Shown piece after piece: positions 37,783-51,319 of a stretch of DNA of 54,691 nt. A program made the position numbers and the translations under genes. Position 1 is the stretch's first letter; each line of letters opens with the position of its first letter. The DNA comes from Mansonella perstans (taxonomy: Eukaryota > Nematoda > Chromadorea > Rhabditida > Onchocercidae), in NCBI GenBank assembly GCA_037074765.1, contig JBAMDO010000293.1:1-54691 (forward strand), read 5' to 3'. The notes beneath the pieces are model-generated. The model had not been told where the DNA came from, ran no database searches, and saw nothing but the letters and a program-made list of their open reading frames with translations.

Positions 37783-40099
37783 ATGTTATCAAAAATATCA
37801 TTAAATGTTTTTAAGCATGACATGAGAAGTGGATCTTCATGTGCTGAAGTTGTTCGTTCGGTGCTACTAGCTAGCTGTGATGGTTCAAGAACCAACTTAC
37901 CAGACGTTAATGTCTTCCTGGATTTCGAGCATGCTGTACCATCAGAATCTGAATTACAGATCTGTACTTTAGCTGAAAAAGTAAGATGAAAATGCTTCTG
38001 TAACGGATACGATACAATCAACTAATAGAGCATCTATTGATACTTTTATGCTGTTATCAGTACAATTTATTTATAATTCAAGTTACCATACTTTATCGAC
38101 TTTATAATACCACTACCGACTGTGAAGCTTCTTTCAAAATTCACTTCAGCTTCAGCCCTATGAAGCTCCTTTCAAAATTCACTTCAGCCTTCAGTCCTGT
38201 GAAGCTTCTTTCAAAATCCACTTCAATTTCAACCCTGTGAAACTCCCTTCAGAATTCACTTCAGCTTCAACCCTGTGAAACATCCTTCAAAATTCACTTC
38301 AGTTTCAACCCTGTGAAGTTTCTTTCAAAATTCACTTCAGCTTCAACTTTATTTTGTTGATCTCGAATTGATTGAATGCATAAATTCTAGATCTTGGAGC
38401 AGGCAGACGTTTTGCTAGAAGACATAAAACATTATTCAGCAGGCGCATCAGCTGAAATTCGCATCGCTATACAGCAACCCAACAATAAAGATGCTCAACG
38501 GGAAGCTCTGGATATCCTGAGTAAGCTGGTGATGCAAATTAGAGCCTACTACGAGTTATCACAACGCATTGAACAGATTGTACCACTGCTGTTGTGGGAT
38601 CTTTGTTCAGGTATATTTTTTTTATAAGACTCAAAAATCCATTTCATACAATCGGAGTTGTAGTGAAATTGTGTGGACATCAGAATTTTGCATTTAATTA
38701 TGTCAGAATTAAGCGTTGTAAACTAAACGATTAATCAAAATTCTAAAAATCATTGCATGATACGAGATAGTTTTCCATTTTGGGACAGTTAAAGATTATA
38801 TTGATGATGCTGATTCCAGCAATAATGCATTAATGTCATTATCATTTACGATCGCTCATCACTGAGATGAACGTATGATAATCAGATCTGAGCTGTGCTT
38901 CCTATCATTTATCTTCAGCATTTTATTAAATCTAAAATGCCTGGTGAGCAAATGAAATCCGCGCAATCAAAAATTATAGGTCCATTGCCACCAGCAGAAC
39001 AGTTAGACACACTACAAGCAACCTGTCGACAGTTTGCTCGCCTTATCGACTTTGCGCTTTCATTCGACGCTATTAAAATGTGTACTCCAGCACTGCAAAA
39101 TGATTTCAGTTTTTACCGTCGAGCAATGTCACGAGAGGTTTGTTATATAGTGTAATGTGCATTCGTCTTTGAATCATTAATGGCATAATCCTAAAACACG
39201 AACAACTTTTAATTTTTCATGATCACTATCTGAATCAGCTTTTCTAATTCGTATTTTATTTTCAGAGTGACGGACAATTTGCCATACCTTTGGAACTGGC
39301 TAATACCATATCATTGTTTTTGGCTTGTCCTACTCCAATGCTTTCTGCACTTATCACAGCTACAACAAATTTTGTTGCTAAAAATGACGTCCTTCCTATC
39401 GCTAATACTACAGATACGTTAGCCACCGTTGTTCAGGTAATCAAAAAAGCCGAATTTTAGAAGATGGGAGATATGAGTTTGATATTAAACAGATATCTTT
39501 TCAAGGTCTGCCGATTTATGGTAGAAAAAGAAGAGAACTGGGAACGGCTTTCGGACCGGAATTGTTCTTTCACGATGAGGGTTATGGTTGGAGCGATTAT
39601 ATTATATGATCATATTGATAGCACGGGAGCTTTTTGCAAAGAATCGCCTATTGAAATACGATCCATCGTGCAACTAATCAAGACACAGTCCAGAAATGAA
39701 GAGGTGTGTATTTTTTTATTTCCTAAGAAAAGAAATAAAGTTTTTATTTTCTGTTGGCTACAAAGTTGAATTGCTATGGATTTCATACATTATAGAGATA
39801 TGGTTTGTGTAACTCATTCTTTTTTTAATTGATATGAATACTCAATTTATGTTTTTTGTAGGAATAACTCTCTACTTTGAATAAATAGGGTATGTTACTG
39901 CCCTCCTGTATAAGGCGAGAATGCATTTGACTAAACATCCATAGAATTTTGGTTTATTGGATTCACTGACAAATCCTAAATGTTTCATATATTATGATCC
40001 GATTTTCAGGCAGAATCGCTGTTAAGCGCTCTAAGATATACGACAAAACATCTTAGCGACGGAAGCACACCAAAATCAATTCGTGCATTATTTCCGTAG
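37783..40099 (+). CDS. CYRI (FAM49) Rac1-binding negative regulator of SCAR/WAVE
   Basis: Cytosolic/membrane-associated protein that binds active Rac1 and restrains Scar/WAVE-driven actin polymerisation. Six exons (37783-37980, 38391-38610, 38980-39137, 39266-39436, 39506-39703, 40010-40099) give 344 residues. From about residue 43 it follows human FAM49/CYRI-B closely: VFLDFEHAVPSESE, ALQNDFSFYRRAMSRE, ELANTISLFLACPTPMLSAL, LPIANTTDTLATV, RVMVGAIILYDHI, LLSALRYTTKHLSDGS. The two Rac-contacting arginines (R186-R187 of FYRRAMSR) are kept. The first 42 residues (MLSKISLN...) differ from the vertebrate MGNLLKVL start and offer no N-myristoylated glycine; an upstream stop makes 37783 the first in-frame ATG of this exon. 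Intron 1 carries a minisatellite. It converges on CDC42. Confidence 0.92.
38121..38349. repeat. 38-bp tandem repeat, 6 copies, in CYRI intron 1
   Basis: Unit beginning TGTGAAGCTTCTTTCAAAAT and continuing TCACTTCAGCTTCAACCC, six copies. It ends about 40 nt before the real 3' splice site of exon 2. Most copies contain CACTTCAG, a weak acceptor-like string. Confidence 0.95.
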
Positions 40100-41282
40100 T
40101 ATATTTGCAAAAACGAACCCTGTGTTTTTCAAATGTAAACGTGAACTTTTTGCGCGTGAAATGTCGCGGGTATTTTTTGGAAGGATGCTCTCTTTACGTC
40201 TTGATTATTCGATTGATTTATGTCTACGTTTTGTCCTTTGTTCAGTTGAAACTGTTTTAATTTTAGTGTCAGTACTTGTGCTTTCATTCATTTGTAAATG
40301 ATTATTCGATTCATTTATGCATTATTATTGTACAGATGGATCTGATAGTTATTTATTTCGCTGTTGTCTTTCTTGTTTTCTCAGTTTAGTGTTTTTCGAT
40401 CCCGTTTGAGTCAGTACATTTATACTCTGATTAATCTGTGCTATATTTGTGGCGTAACTGCAGTCAGTTTTCCTACATATTTATAATGTACTATAATTTT
40501 CTTATTTTAAATATCTAAACATGTACTGTAACTTTTGACTATATTCAGCCAAATGCAGTTCCTTTGCAAATAATACTATATATATATAAGAATGTCGCAA
40601 TGTAGACAGCATTCCATATTACTCCACCACACTGTCCACATCAACTAAAAAAATACGGTAATAATCCCGTAATAAGTAGATCATATAATGGCTTACTTCA
40701 CGTTCTATTCTGATACGTCTACTTCTGCACTATTCGAATTGAGCTTCAATTGAAGACTAGTAGTTTAATCAAGATTATTGGTACTTGAAAGTAAGTCCTA
40801 AATATGGGGCATCGGGTCGATCTTTCTTTAGTTTTGTTCATGCCATGAAATATTACTGTGGAAAACAGGAAATTTATATAGACATAAAAATGGAATAAAC
40901 GACAAATTGAGTGATCATTCATTTCACTAAAAGTTTTAAAATATTAATAATCCCCAATAGTACTTGCATCACTTGCCTTACTCAAATGATGTCAGTTTAA
41001 TCATGTTTTCTAAAGCTAGAAAATCTCTCAAAAATTTAGTTATTTGCAAAGTATCGCGAGGAAGATGTGTATGTACTGCAAAAATATAGTCTATATGTAT
41101 ATTGTATAGATAAATGAAGCAATTCCACATATCCCTAGACGAGCTAAACCGAAACTGCAAATTGGTGTGGTTATGTTCACCGTTTACGATATTATCATAA
41201 TCATTACAGGTAAATGACTAACATTTTTGAAAATGATATAACATGATCGAAAGGTGTACTATCAACAACAAATCTGATGACG
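40100..41282. other. Convergent intergenic region (CYRI / CDC42 3' ends)
   Basis: About 1.2 kb, presumably both 3' UTRs and spacer. A 72-codon plus-strand ORF starting at 40083 overlaps the CYRI 3' end in another frame and has no family match. Confidence 0.5.
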
Positions 41283-43045
<1,763 letters not shown>

Positions 43046-44232
43046 TAATGTTATAAAAGAAGCAATTTTAAATATTTTTCAAAATTTAAAATGTTTTAAA
43101 AACAATTAAATTTATCGAAAAAAAAAGAATGAAACAAGCATCCTACACAGCTGACACCCTAAAGGAACACCTTTCATCATCTAACTAAATCTATTACTAA
43201 TTCGAGAATGGTTCTGTGTCAAATTGCGAAATAATATGCGAATGGTCACTGAATTGGTCAAAACAATTGGTCAAGGAATGGTATAACCACAGTGTTGTAG
43301 CTCTTATTGATGAAAATTGTCTTATCCAATGAACTTTCAATTCTTTTTGAACTTTGACCCTTTATTCCTTAAATTTCACTCTCTTCTGTCTCTTCAAAAT
43401 CCTCTATTTCTTGTTCTTTATTCTTGTTTGTATCTTATCCTCCTTACCTTTTAATGTAGTTTTTTACAATGTTCCATTATTATTGATTATCTGACCTTTA
43501 TATTATCGATAATATACGTGCATACTGAATTGAATCAATTATTTCAGTAAAAAATTAAAATTCTAGAAATTTTTTTAAGAATGGAATATAATTCATTTAA
43601 AAGATTACATTGCTTCTCTCATTCTCAGTCTTTTTTCCCTCTTTTCCTCTCTCGTGGAATTTTAGTGATAATTTTAATGAATGAAGTACATATTTAATTT
43701 TAATAATTAAAAGTAATTAAAGCTATTCGTTTTAAAATTAAACGCTACATTAGAGGCAATTATTTGTACTGATATTGACTTTGCTTATTGTTTAATTATG
43801 TTTAATGTAAATTAAATTTTCTAAGTAAATTGAATGGTCAAAAATCAATAGTTTATTAATGTGAAAATGTGAATACAATAAAAACAAGAACATTTCTTTA
43901 ATTTTCTTCATAATTTATCAATTGTAATTGGATGAATTTCTCTTAGAAAAGTGTATTTTGTTTTGGTCCATTTGCTGTTTAAAGGATTACTTTAGTACTT
44001 TCAATATTTATTTAATTATATGATAATTATCAATTTATCAGTTCGTGGTTGATATTGCTTAGATGATAATTGTCTATCACTTTTTTCCGGATAAAATTAA
44101 AATAATAACAAAAAGTGTTGAAAGTTAAATGATTTTTCTAAAAGTTAAATTAATTTTTTTTTTTTTAAATTTCAAATTGAATGATGGATGATGATACGAT
44201 GAGAATAATTTACAAGTGAAATAGAAAATAAT
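43046..44232. other. Spacer between OIG-type gene and cdc-42
   Basis: About 1.2 kb, extremely AT-rich, with no ORF of note. It should contain the 3' UTR of the Ig gene and the cdc-42 promoter. Confidence 0.45.
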
Positions 44233-45580
44233 TTAATAAGTATATTCAGCTTTGAAATTTTTCGCCATAACACCATGTTCATTGTTAGCAACACATGAAT
44301 AAATTCCTTGATCACCCATTGTTGCTGGATCAATTTCCAATTTACTCCATAACATATTTCCATCGAGTAATTTCTCGTAATGCTATAATTATCAATTATT
44401 TTTACATTTTTGCTAGATTATTAAAAATAAAAATTCTTTTAAGTTGATAATCAAAAGTTCAATTTAGAGAATTTCAATCGAATCAGAGAAATTTCATTTT
44501 TAATTTAATATACTTATTGTTGAATATATGATACGTTGGAAAAGTTCAAAGTTCAAAGTTCATATGGTTCATAAAATAATTGCACAACAGATAGATATCT
44601 CAAGAACACTTGAAGATCTCTATCTAATAAAAATTTCTATACTTATTGATCAATTCGTTATTACTTCAGAATATTGGTGCAGTAAGAGGAAGAAATAATT
44701 TACATGTGTATTCTTTTTTGGGGTCATTTCAGCTCCTTCCTTATACCATTTGATTGTTGGACGTGGTGTACCTTTTGCTTTACAAATTAGTACTAACTTA
44801 TAACCCAGCCGAAATGTTTGACTGAAATGTGATCCGGTAACGATATGAGCGCTCTGAAATTCAATTCCATTTAAATTTAAACATTTTGAATAACACAAAA
44901 GTAAAAAGCTATTAAACTATTTCAATATTTTCATCAATTTACTCAAATAACAAATATTATCATTACAACAGCTCAATTATTCTATCTCCGAATATACCTA
45001 AAGTTTTGATAAATGTTATTTCTTGAATAATTGCTTTAATTTAATTTTTGCCTTATTCTGAAGTAATTAATAACTTTTTAACAGAAAATAACAAATAATA
45101 AATCCATTTCTTTTTGCTTTTTATTTATGCATGACAAACTAATGTGCTCAATCGATATTGCTTTAATTTAAAATTTTTTATTACTAATTAGATGATATCT
45201 TTTAAGAACTAAAATATTGAAAGTGGAAAATAAATATGAACAAAAATATTGTGGAATTTTTTACAAAGGGAAGAATGTGATTAATTTAGGGAACTTCAAA
45301 AGATATTTTTAAAGTTTTAAAATAATTAAATCAGGCAATTTATAATTTGATACTGTTCTGCAGATGTTCCCTTCATGTATTTATTACATTAACTTACTTT
45401 ATTGTCAGCTAATTGTGTGTGTACCAATGAAAATTCAGCAACTTGTGCAAATTGTAGGTTACTTTTGCCTTTACTTTTAGCAGTACGACGACCACCTCGT
45501 GCTTCCAATATTTCAACAAGCATTATAAACATAAATATCAGCATCAGAATCATGGTTTTGTTAAATAAAACGAAATGCAT
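44233..45580 (-). CDS. Secreted single-Ig-domain protein (OIG type)
   Basis: Small extracellular protein of 160 residues from three exons (45580-45398, 44853-44704, 44382-44233), all phase 0. Residues about 8-26 (MILMLIFMFIMLVEIL) form a signal-peptide core. A basic segment (RGGRRTAKSKGKS) follows, then one I-set Ig domain: Cys85 (VLICKAKG), Trp97 (IKWYKEG) and Cys141 in DQGIYSCVANN, the DxGxYxC signature. No TM helix or second Ig domain follows, so it is secreted. In C. elegans the one-Ig family (oig-1 to oig-8) includes OIG-4, which stabilises acetylcholine-receptor clusters at the neuromuscular junction. Size and the tail (HGVMAKNFKAEYTY) suggest OIG-4, but that orthology is from memory. 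It could also be a ZIG-like member. Confidence 0.82.
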
Positions 45581-46330
45581 GGCACGAATGTTTGTTTTGC
45601 CCTCCGTATTGCGTTACGTGCATCCAGCTTTTCGACGCTTTTTAGTGAGGTATTAATTTGTCGTTAGATACCATATAATTCTATAAAAAGTTAATTGTTC
45701 CAATGAAGATGCACTGAGATTTGCTAGTTTCCAACGATATTACTACTTGTTCAATTCAGTAAATAAATTTTTTAATACATTTAACTTGCTTATAATACTG
45801 TTAAAAAATTCACAACTATGAAAAGCTCACGTTAAAAGCATTTCGCTTTAATATAAACAAAAAAAATTTTTGGTGGAAAGTTTTGGCACTTCCACAATTT
45901 TAGAATCATTATTCATTTTAAGTATAAAAATCGTTTGTAAGAAGTGAACGTAAACATAAATATTTTCTCTAATACAAATCAATTTAGAAAACAAAAAAGA
46001 CGAGAGGACGTGAAAGTTGTGAATGCGTGAAATTGATTGCCTATATGTTCCTCTCATCTTTCAATAGCTTTAGTTTTTCTTATGCTTACAACAAGCAAAA
46101 CAAATATGAGGGGAAATTTTACTATATACCCTGAAGAAATTTAATAGCCAACAGGTGTAAATAATATCTTTTTATTTCATTCACCATACGAAATTCAACT
46201 CATCAAATCATCAAGCAGTACAATGTTTTATTTTCCTTAGATATCTTTTAAAATTGATTAATTAATAAATTTTAATACTTATTATCAAAGAATTAAAGAA
46301 TTATCATTTGAATACTAAAATTTTTTTTAG
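45581..46330. other. Divergent intergenic region (OIG-type gene / zinc-finger gene)
   Basis: About 750 bp between oppositely directed genes, presumably with both promoters. The true first exon of the zinc-finger gene may also lie here, since the first exon I can define lacks an ATG. Candidate short ATG exons (for example near 45818 and 46023) could not be confirmed. Confidence 0.4.
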
Positions 46331-48203
46331 AAGGAAAATTTGGCGATGTTTACGCAAAAAAAATATCAATTTAGCAAAGAATATTCGTAATCGTTCACTG
46401 CGTTATAATGTTTTACCTCGAGCAGCTCCGTTCCTTTGCTCAAAATGTGGCTTTGCAACAGTTGTGCTGAAAAAGATTGTGGAACATGTATGCATGAAGA
46501 AAAACAGCAGCTTGGTGAATGGTTTTGGACGAGGTTTGTTCGAACTAAGCAAGTATGAATACTTCGAAATAATATTCTCAGACTTTATAAACAAACGTCT
46601 GATGATGTAAAAAATAATTAAAAATTTAGATTTACTACTTGTCTGAACAGTATCACTTTATTTTCGACACTTTTACTTTTCTGCTCAATTTTTTTTTTGG
46701 AGAAATTTCCTCAAATATAGATATATCAGTTTTCCCTGTGATACAGACAGAAATAAAGAGAGGAAACATATATATGTGTACTAGCGTAACTGAGAAGCTA
46801 TTTGGTGTGCTTTCTAGATAAAAAAGTTGTACAAATGGGTGTGCGTAGCAGATGTAAGGATGCGATGGCAATACTGGAACGGGTACCAAAGCCGCAGTCA
46901 ATTCGACTCCCAAAATTTCGTATCCTAGAAGCTGAGCCCTCAAAAGAAATGTACGAAATGATTTATTTAAAGTAAGTTCGAGATTATCGTTCCTTTTTAT
47001 AGTCTTAGTAAAAATTTTGCAAATTGTCTTTATTTAATATAAGTACATATATGTGTGCGGGATGCGTGTCCATTGAATACCAGTTTATATCAACTGAACT
47101 TCATTTCAAACCGCAACAACAATTACGGCTAATCTTAATCACAAACGGTTCCTGCATAGATTTCCAATATTAAGAATTCCGGTAATATAAGAGAATATTG
47201 GAGTAAAGGAGATAAATTAATCAGTGATATCATTTATTTTGGGAAGGCAATATGCTAGATCTTCAAAATGCTATCTTGAATGGTTGGAAAGTTTGTCTGT
47301 TCAATTCCTGATTTGGAAAAAATGATAAATTCAGAGTGCAATGTATCTATAAATTGCTAACCATAAGTTAAGCACTTCTCGTCAACTTAATTTATAAATA
47401 TTCAGTTTTTCTTAACACTTTTTGCTGGACATTTTCCAAAATGGATTGAATTCTAGCACTTCACCTCACGATGCATTATCAGAGGCTATGAATCTAGCAG
47501 CATGCTGTTCAAATGATGAAATGCAGAAATGCCTAGAAAACAATTCATCCAGCAAGCAGGTCTTAAAAACAGTTCTTCAATGTATAGAATCCAAAAAATT
47601 ACGATGATGAATATTTCAAATTCATTTAGATTACTTTCTCCTAAGATACAGCATGACAAAAATCAGAATGCGAAGAGTTCTCGTGATCACATAGAATGCA
47701 ACATGAGTAGAAATTAGGACTCACGGCCTCTAATCCCATCAAATTAAACATCAAATCTTTGTTTTCCAACCATAAGGCCCTGTAGTTAATCATTTTTTAT
47801 CAGTAAGTGGTAACAATACATAGAAATAATCAAATATAATTAGAAAGGAAATTAATAGCCCTATACAATAGCCCTTCATCATGACTATGTATTTTTTGTA
47901 AAGTTCGCTGTTTTTTCAAGATTTTAAATCAGAACCTAGGCAGGTTTTTATTTTTTTTTTCCACAATAATTTGATCAAATGAGGAAGAATATAACTGATA
48001 TTTTAGAATCAATGATGAATGGATGTAGTTTATAGGCTTCTGCATTGGTAGAACACAAAATGGACCGTCAAATTGCTGAACAAATGCCCAACTATGCTGA
48101 ACAAATGTCCAATCTGTGTTGCACAGCATGTAAAGCAAAATTTGATAAATTTGGCACAGTGGAAAACTTTCACGAACACATTATGGAATGCGGTCGGTCA
48201 TAG
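46331..48203 (+). CDS. Unrecognised protein with degenerate zinc-finger-like motifs (partial model)
   Basis: Exons with good splice sites: about 46331-46533 (after TTTTTTTTAG), 46818-46971, 47457 to about 47560 and 48036-48203 ending at TAG. The first exon reads RKIWRCLRKKNINLAKNI, then CSKCGFATVVLKKIVEHVC, a CxxC...HxC arrangement. The second is basic and proline-rich (RVPKPQSIRLPKFRIL). The third is acidic (LSEAMNLAACCSNDEMQKC). The last has CCTACKAKFDKF...FHEHIMEC, a second CxxC with His/Cys partners. The two fingers are similar to each other and do not fit canonical C2H2 spacing. No in-frame ATG exists in the first exon, so the 5' end is missing, and the donor of exon three (CAG/GTCTTA) is weak. 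Function unknown; nucleic-acid binding is only a guess. Confidence 0.5.
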
Positions 48204-48586
48204 GTTATGCTAATAATAGCACATCTCAAAATGCAGTGTATCATAGATTTCTATTGTGTTTTTATCTTCTTATAGCTTGCTTATGTTACATTTTTTTCTA
48301 AAATTAGCAAATATTTTAATATATTATTAGCCTTGTAAAAGTATCACTTATTTCTCAAAATACGTTTTCTTATATATTGTTTTCTCCTGTTAATGTATGT
48401 GAGGAATAAAAGTTACCCATCTGTGAATCTGATAACTTCTGATGTAGGGAAACATCAAATACCAGTTGGTATACTTACATCATCACTCTTTCAAAGTTCT
48501 AAACCCGCATAGGAATATCAAAAAAAACTAGAGAGAAATCTGTTTTGCATCAAAAATCTTTTTTTGGATGATACTGGCAGTCAACA
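48204..48586. other. Convergent 3' spacer
   Basis: About 380 bp between the zinc-finger gene and the bL17m gene. It contains AATAAA on the plus strand near 48404, a plausible poly(A) signal for the zinc-finger gene. Nothing else seen. Confidence 0.45.
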
Positions 48587-50007
48587 CTACTTCGTTGATA
48601 CTTCGATAATATCTGCACATTGCGTTTGTAACTTCGACATCTGTTGATAAATTGCATTTTTCAGAAGAACATTGAGTAAATTGTGAGAATAATCTACTTC
48701 TTGGTTAATTATTGGTGGATACGGATTATCTGAAAAAGAAGCTCCACATACTAAAGATTCGCAAGAATGCAAAATTTGGGAAATTCCATCTCCAATCACT
48801 TCTCCTCTTCTTTGCTAATTACATATATAATTAACGTTAGCAGGTAGCTCATAAGTAAAGAGCTTATAGGGCCAAATTCAAGCATCTTAACTAATAAAAA
48901 TGGAAGAATATATGGTACAATAAATATATGATAGAAATAAATACCGTTTAATTCAATGACTCCTCTATAAAAGTGCCCTTCGCTAGGATCGTCCTGGATA
49001 AAATATAACGATGTAAATGGACCTGACAAATTTTCTTCATTATTTTATCATACGAATAAATGCTTGCTGCCCTTCCTTTCCCTATATCTTAAACAAATTT
49101 TTAAAATCAATCATAAGGAACTGATACACTTCTATCACATCATATAATGCAATTATTAGCAAGCAAGCTGTTATCTGTATAGATTACACTTATCTGAAGT
49201 GAGAAAGTTTTTCGACTGCCAGAAAAAATAATCCAGAAAATAGGAGATTGATGTTATTCAGCTTGCTAGTAAAAGCAAGTTGAATACCGTTAATCTTCTA
49301 TTTTCTTGTTCTTGTAAAATACTATAAATTTTCCTTATTCCTTTATCTCTCCTCTATATTCATATTAAATATATGCCATAAAACTCAGTAAAAACAAGGA
49401 ATGGACTGAACCTTCTTTCTCCCGAAATCGAGGGACATAAACTTCGAAAAACTTTTCGCGTATATCCCCGTCCATTATCCACCAGTCTACCATTTCCTTG
49501 GTGTACGGATCTTCAGGACCGCGAAATATTCCAAACTGGAGAAGCTATAAAATGTTTGAATCAACTTCGTCAGATATTTACAAAAAGAGCAAACTTCTGA
49601 ATTTTGAATAAATTCTCCACAAAGCTTTAACCCTTTCAGCGTAAGGACGAAGTTCCATAGCACGATGAAATCGAAGTTCTACCCGTTCTTCACGAAATAA
49701 GCTACTACACATCCGTCGCAAGATCTGCAATAATGTAAGTGGGTGAATCAACCGAAATTTTATCATATAGCATCCTATATGGGAGCTGTTTTGGAGCAGT
49801 AAAATCTCTGTTCAATGCGCACTGCCATCACAAATTAATTTCAGTTAGAAGAAATCTACTTCAAGTTAATTTCGCTTAGAAGAAACCTACTTCGAGACGA
49901 GCTCGATGAAATTCTAGACGTGGTGATTTCAAACGCTGAGGAATGTGCCCAATTTTTACTGCTTTTGGTATTCGTGGTAGCCATGTCACCGTTCGCGATA
50001 CTGACAT
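48587..50007 (-). CDS. mrpl-17: Mitochondrial ribosomal protein bL17m
   Basis: Component of the mitoribosomal large subunit. Five exons (50007-49891, 49724-49632, 49544-49412, 49022-48945, 48729-48587) give 187 residues, close to human MRPL17 (175). The bL17 core is clear: HIPQRLKSPRLEFHRARLEI, then ILRRMCSSLFREERVEL, RPYAERLLQFG, MVDWWIMDGDIREKFFEVYV and PRF, which correspond to the family's LLRNLLTGL...HERIE...YAEKLI...[20 protein letters not shown]. Near the end VIELNDNPYPPI matches the VIEYKGN...PPL segment. A nematode-specific C-terminal extension follows. The N-terminal arginines and lysines fit a matrix-targeting signal. It lies about 1.3 kb downstream of the CED-3 stop on the same strand. 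Confidence 0.92.
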
Positions 50008-50332
50008 CCCATTCGATAGAGACTTTTTTGTGAGAACCTATCAGAAATGGATCTGAAATATGCACCGAAATATTTCTGCCTTTATTTCTATTATGACTTC
50101 AAAGATATTTGTACAACCTAAATTCCTAAAAATATGTCCACAACAAACATTGAAAATTATGACTTCTGAATTTCTACACTAAAAGTTAAAGTTTTGTAAT
50201 TTGTTTAACTCCACTTTGTTTGTTTTACCAATATTTCATATAGAAAGATATTTGTATAGTATTAGTCAGTCACAATCATTTCAGCACTCTTCTTAGCTCA
50301 TATAAGTACTCTGATCGGTTACACACGTAAAA

Positions 50333-50400
50333 TGAGCTACTTCTAATACACGTAAAATGAGCTATTTCTAATACACGTACAATGAGCTACTTACTTCTAC
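50333..50400. repeat. 25-bp tandem repeat, about 3 copies
   Basis: Unit CACGTAAAATGAGCTACTTC followed by TAATA, three copies with single mismatches. Confidence 0.88.
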
Positions 50401-51121
50401 TGATGGCTACTCTACCTTTCCCGTTATGACGTATTTTCAACTTTCGCTACTGTATTGATCAATTTTAGAAATCATCATTTAAAACATTCAATTCGTCATA
50501 TGGAATAATTTAAGCAAAAGTTAACAACTTGTAGGTAACAATTACGTTCCTTATAGAAATCTAGTACTGTTGAACTTCACATCTTTCATATAGTGGTAAT
50601 ATTTACTAAAACTATAATGTAATTTTACAAATAATATGAATATGATAAAAATAATTGGAGCACCAAATAGAAAATTGGAATGGCTGAATAAGTGAGAACA
50701 AAATGGAAGATCATGAAATGAGATTTAACGAAGAAAGATGATAATTGAAAAATTATGCACTAACTTATAATTTTTCATAAAAATAACATGTTGAGATAAA
50801 ATGGGCAATAATATAATTATAAAATAGGCAAACATTTAATAGAGGCACAAACTAAAAATACTCGAATACAATCTCGTATTTGTATAAACGAAATTAACAA
50901 AAATTCAAATGAAAAAAAACCGTTAAAATGTTAAAACCGTTATTAAAACCGTTAAAATGTTAAAACCGCAAAAAAGAATCCAAAGATTCTCGACTCATCA
51001 ATATTTGAATTCCTACAATATTTCTCCTATATTTCAATAATTTAGCATAATTTAACTACACAAGTAGTTATGTTTACGTAGTTTACGTAAAATCATGATA
51101 GAAAAAAACATATGGAAACCG

Positions 51122-51237
51122 TATTAGAAACATGTCAGATACCGAAATAATATTAGGAACATATCAGATATCGAAATAGTATTAGGAATATATCAGATAT
51201 CGAAATAGTATTAGGAACATATCAGATATCGAAATAG
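51122..51237. repeat. 29-bp tandem repeat, 4 copies
   Basis: Unit TATTAGGAACATATCAGATA followed by TCGAAATAG; starts at 51122, 51151, 51180 and 51209. Confidence 0.93.
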
Positions 51238-51319
51238 AGCTGTTATTTTGGACAAAACAACGTGAAATGGTGTCGAATATTACAACAAAATTTCAATATC
51301 AGCATTAAATACAAAAACA

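Larger units (their letters stand above)
50008..51319. other. Spacer between ced-3 and mrpl-17 with several minisatellites
   Basis: About 1.3 kb, AT-rich and without ORFs. It contains three short tandem arrays: a 25-bp unit at about 50333-50400, an imperfect duplication around GTTAAAATGTTAAAACCG at about 50921-50966, and a 29-bp unit at 51122-51237. Confidence 0.6.

Noticed and set aside
40083..40301. 72-codon ORF at the CYRI 3' end
   Set aside because: Overlaps the last CYRI codons in another frame and runs into the 3' UTR; treated as a shadow.
45402..45656. 84-codon plus-strand ORF
   Set aside because: It is the reverse complement of the first exon of the secreted Ig gene, whose signal peptide and splice sites are clear.
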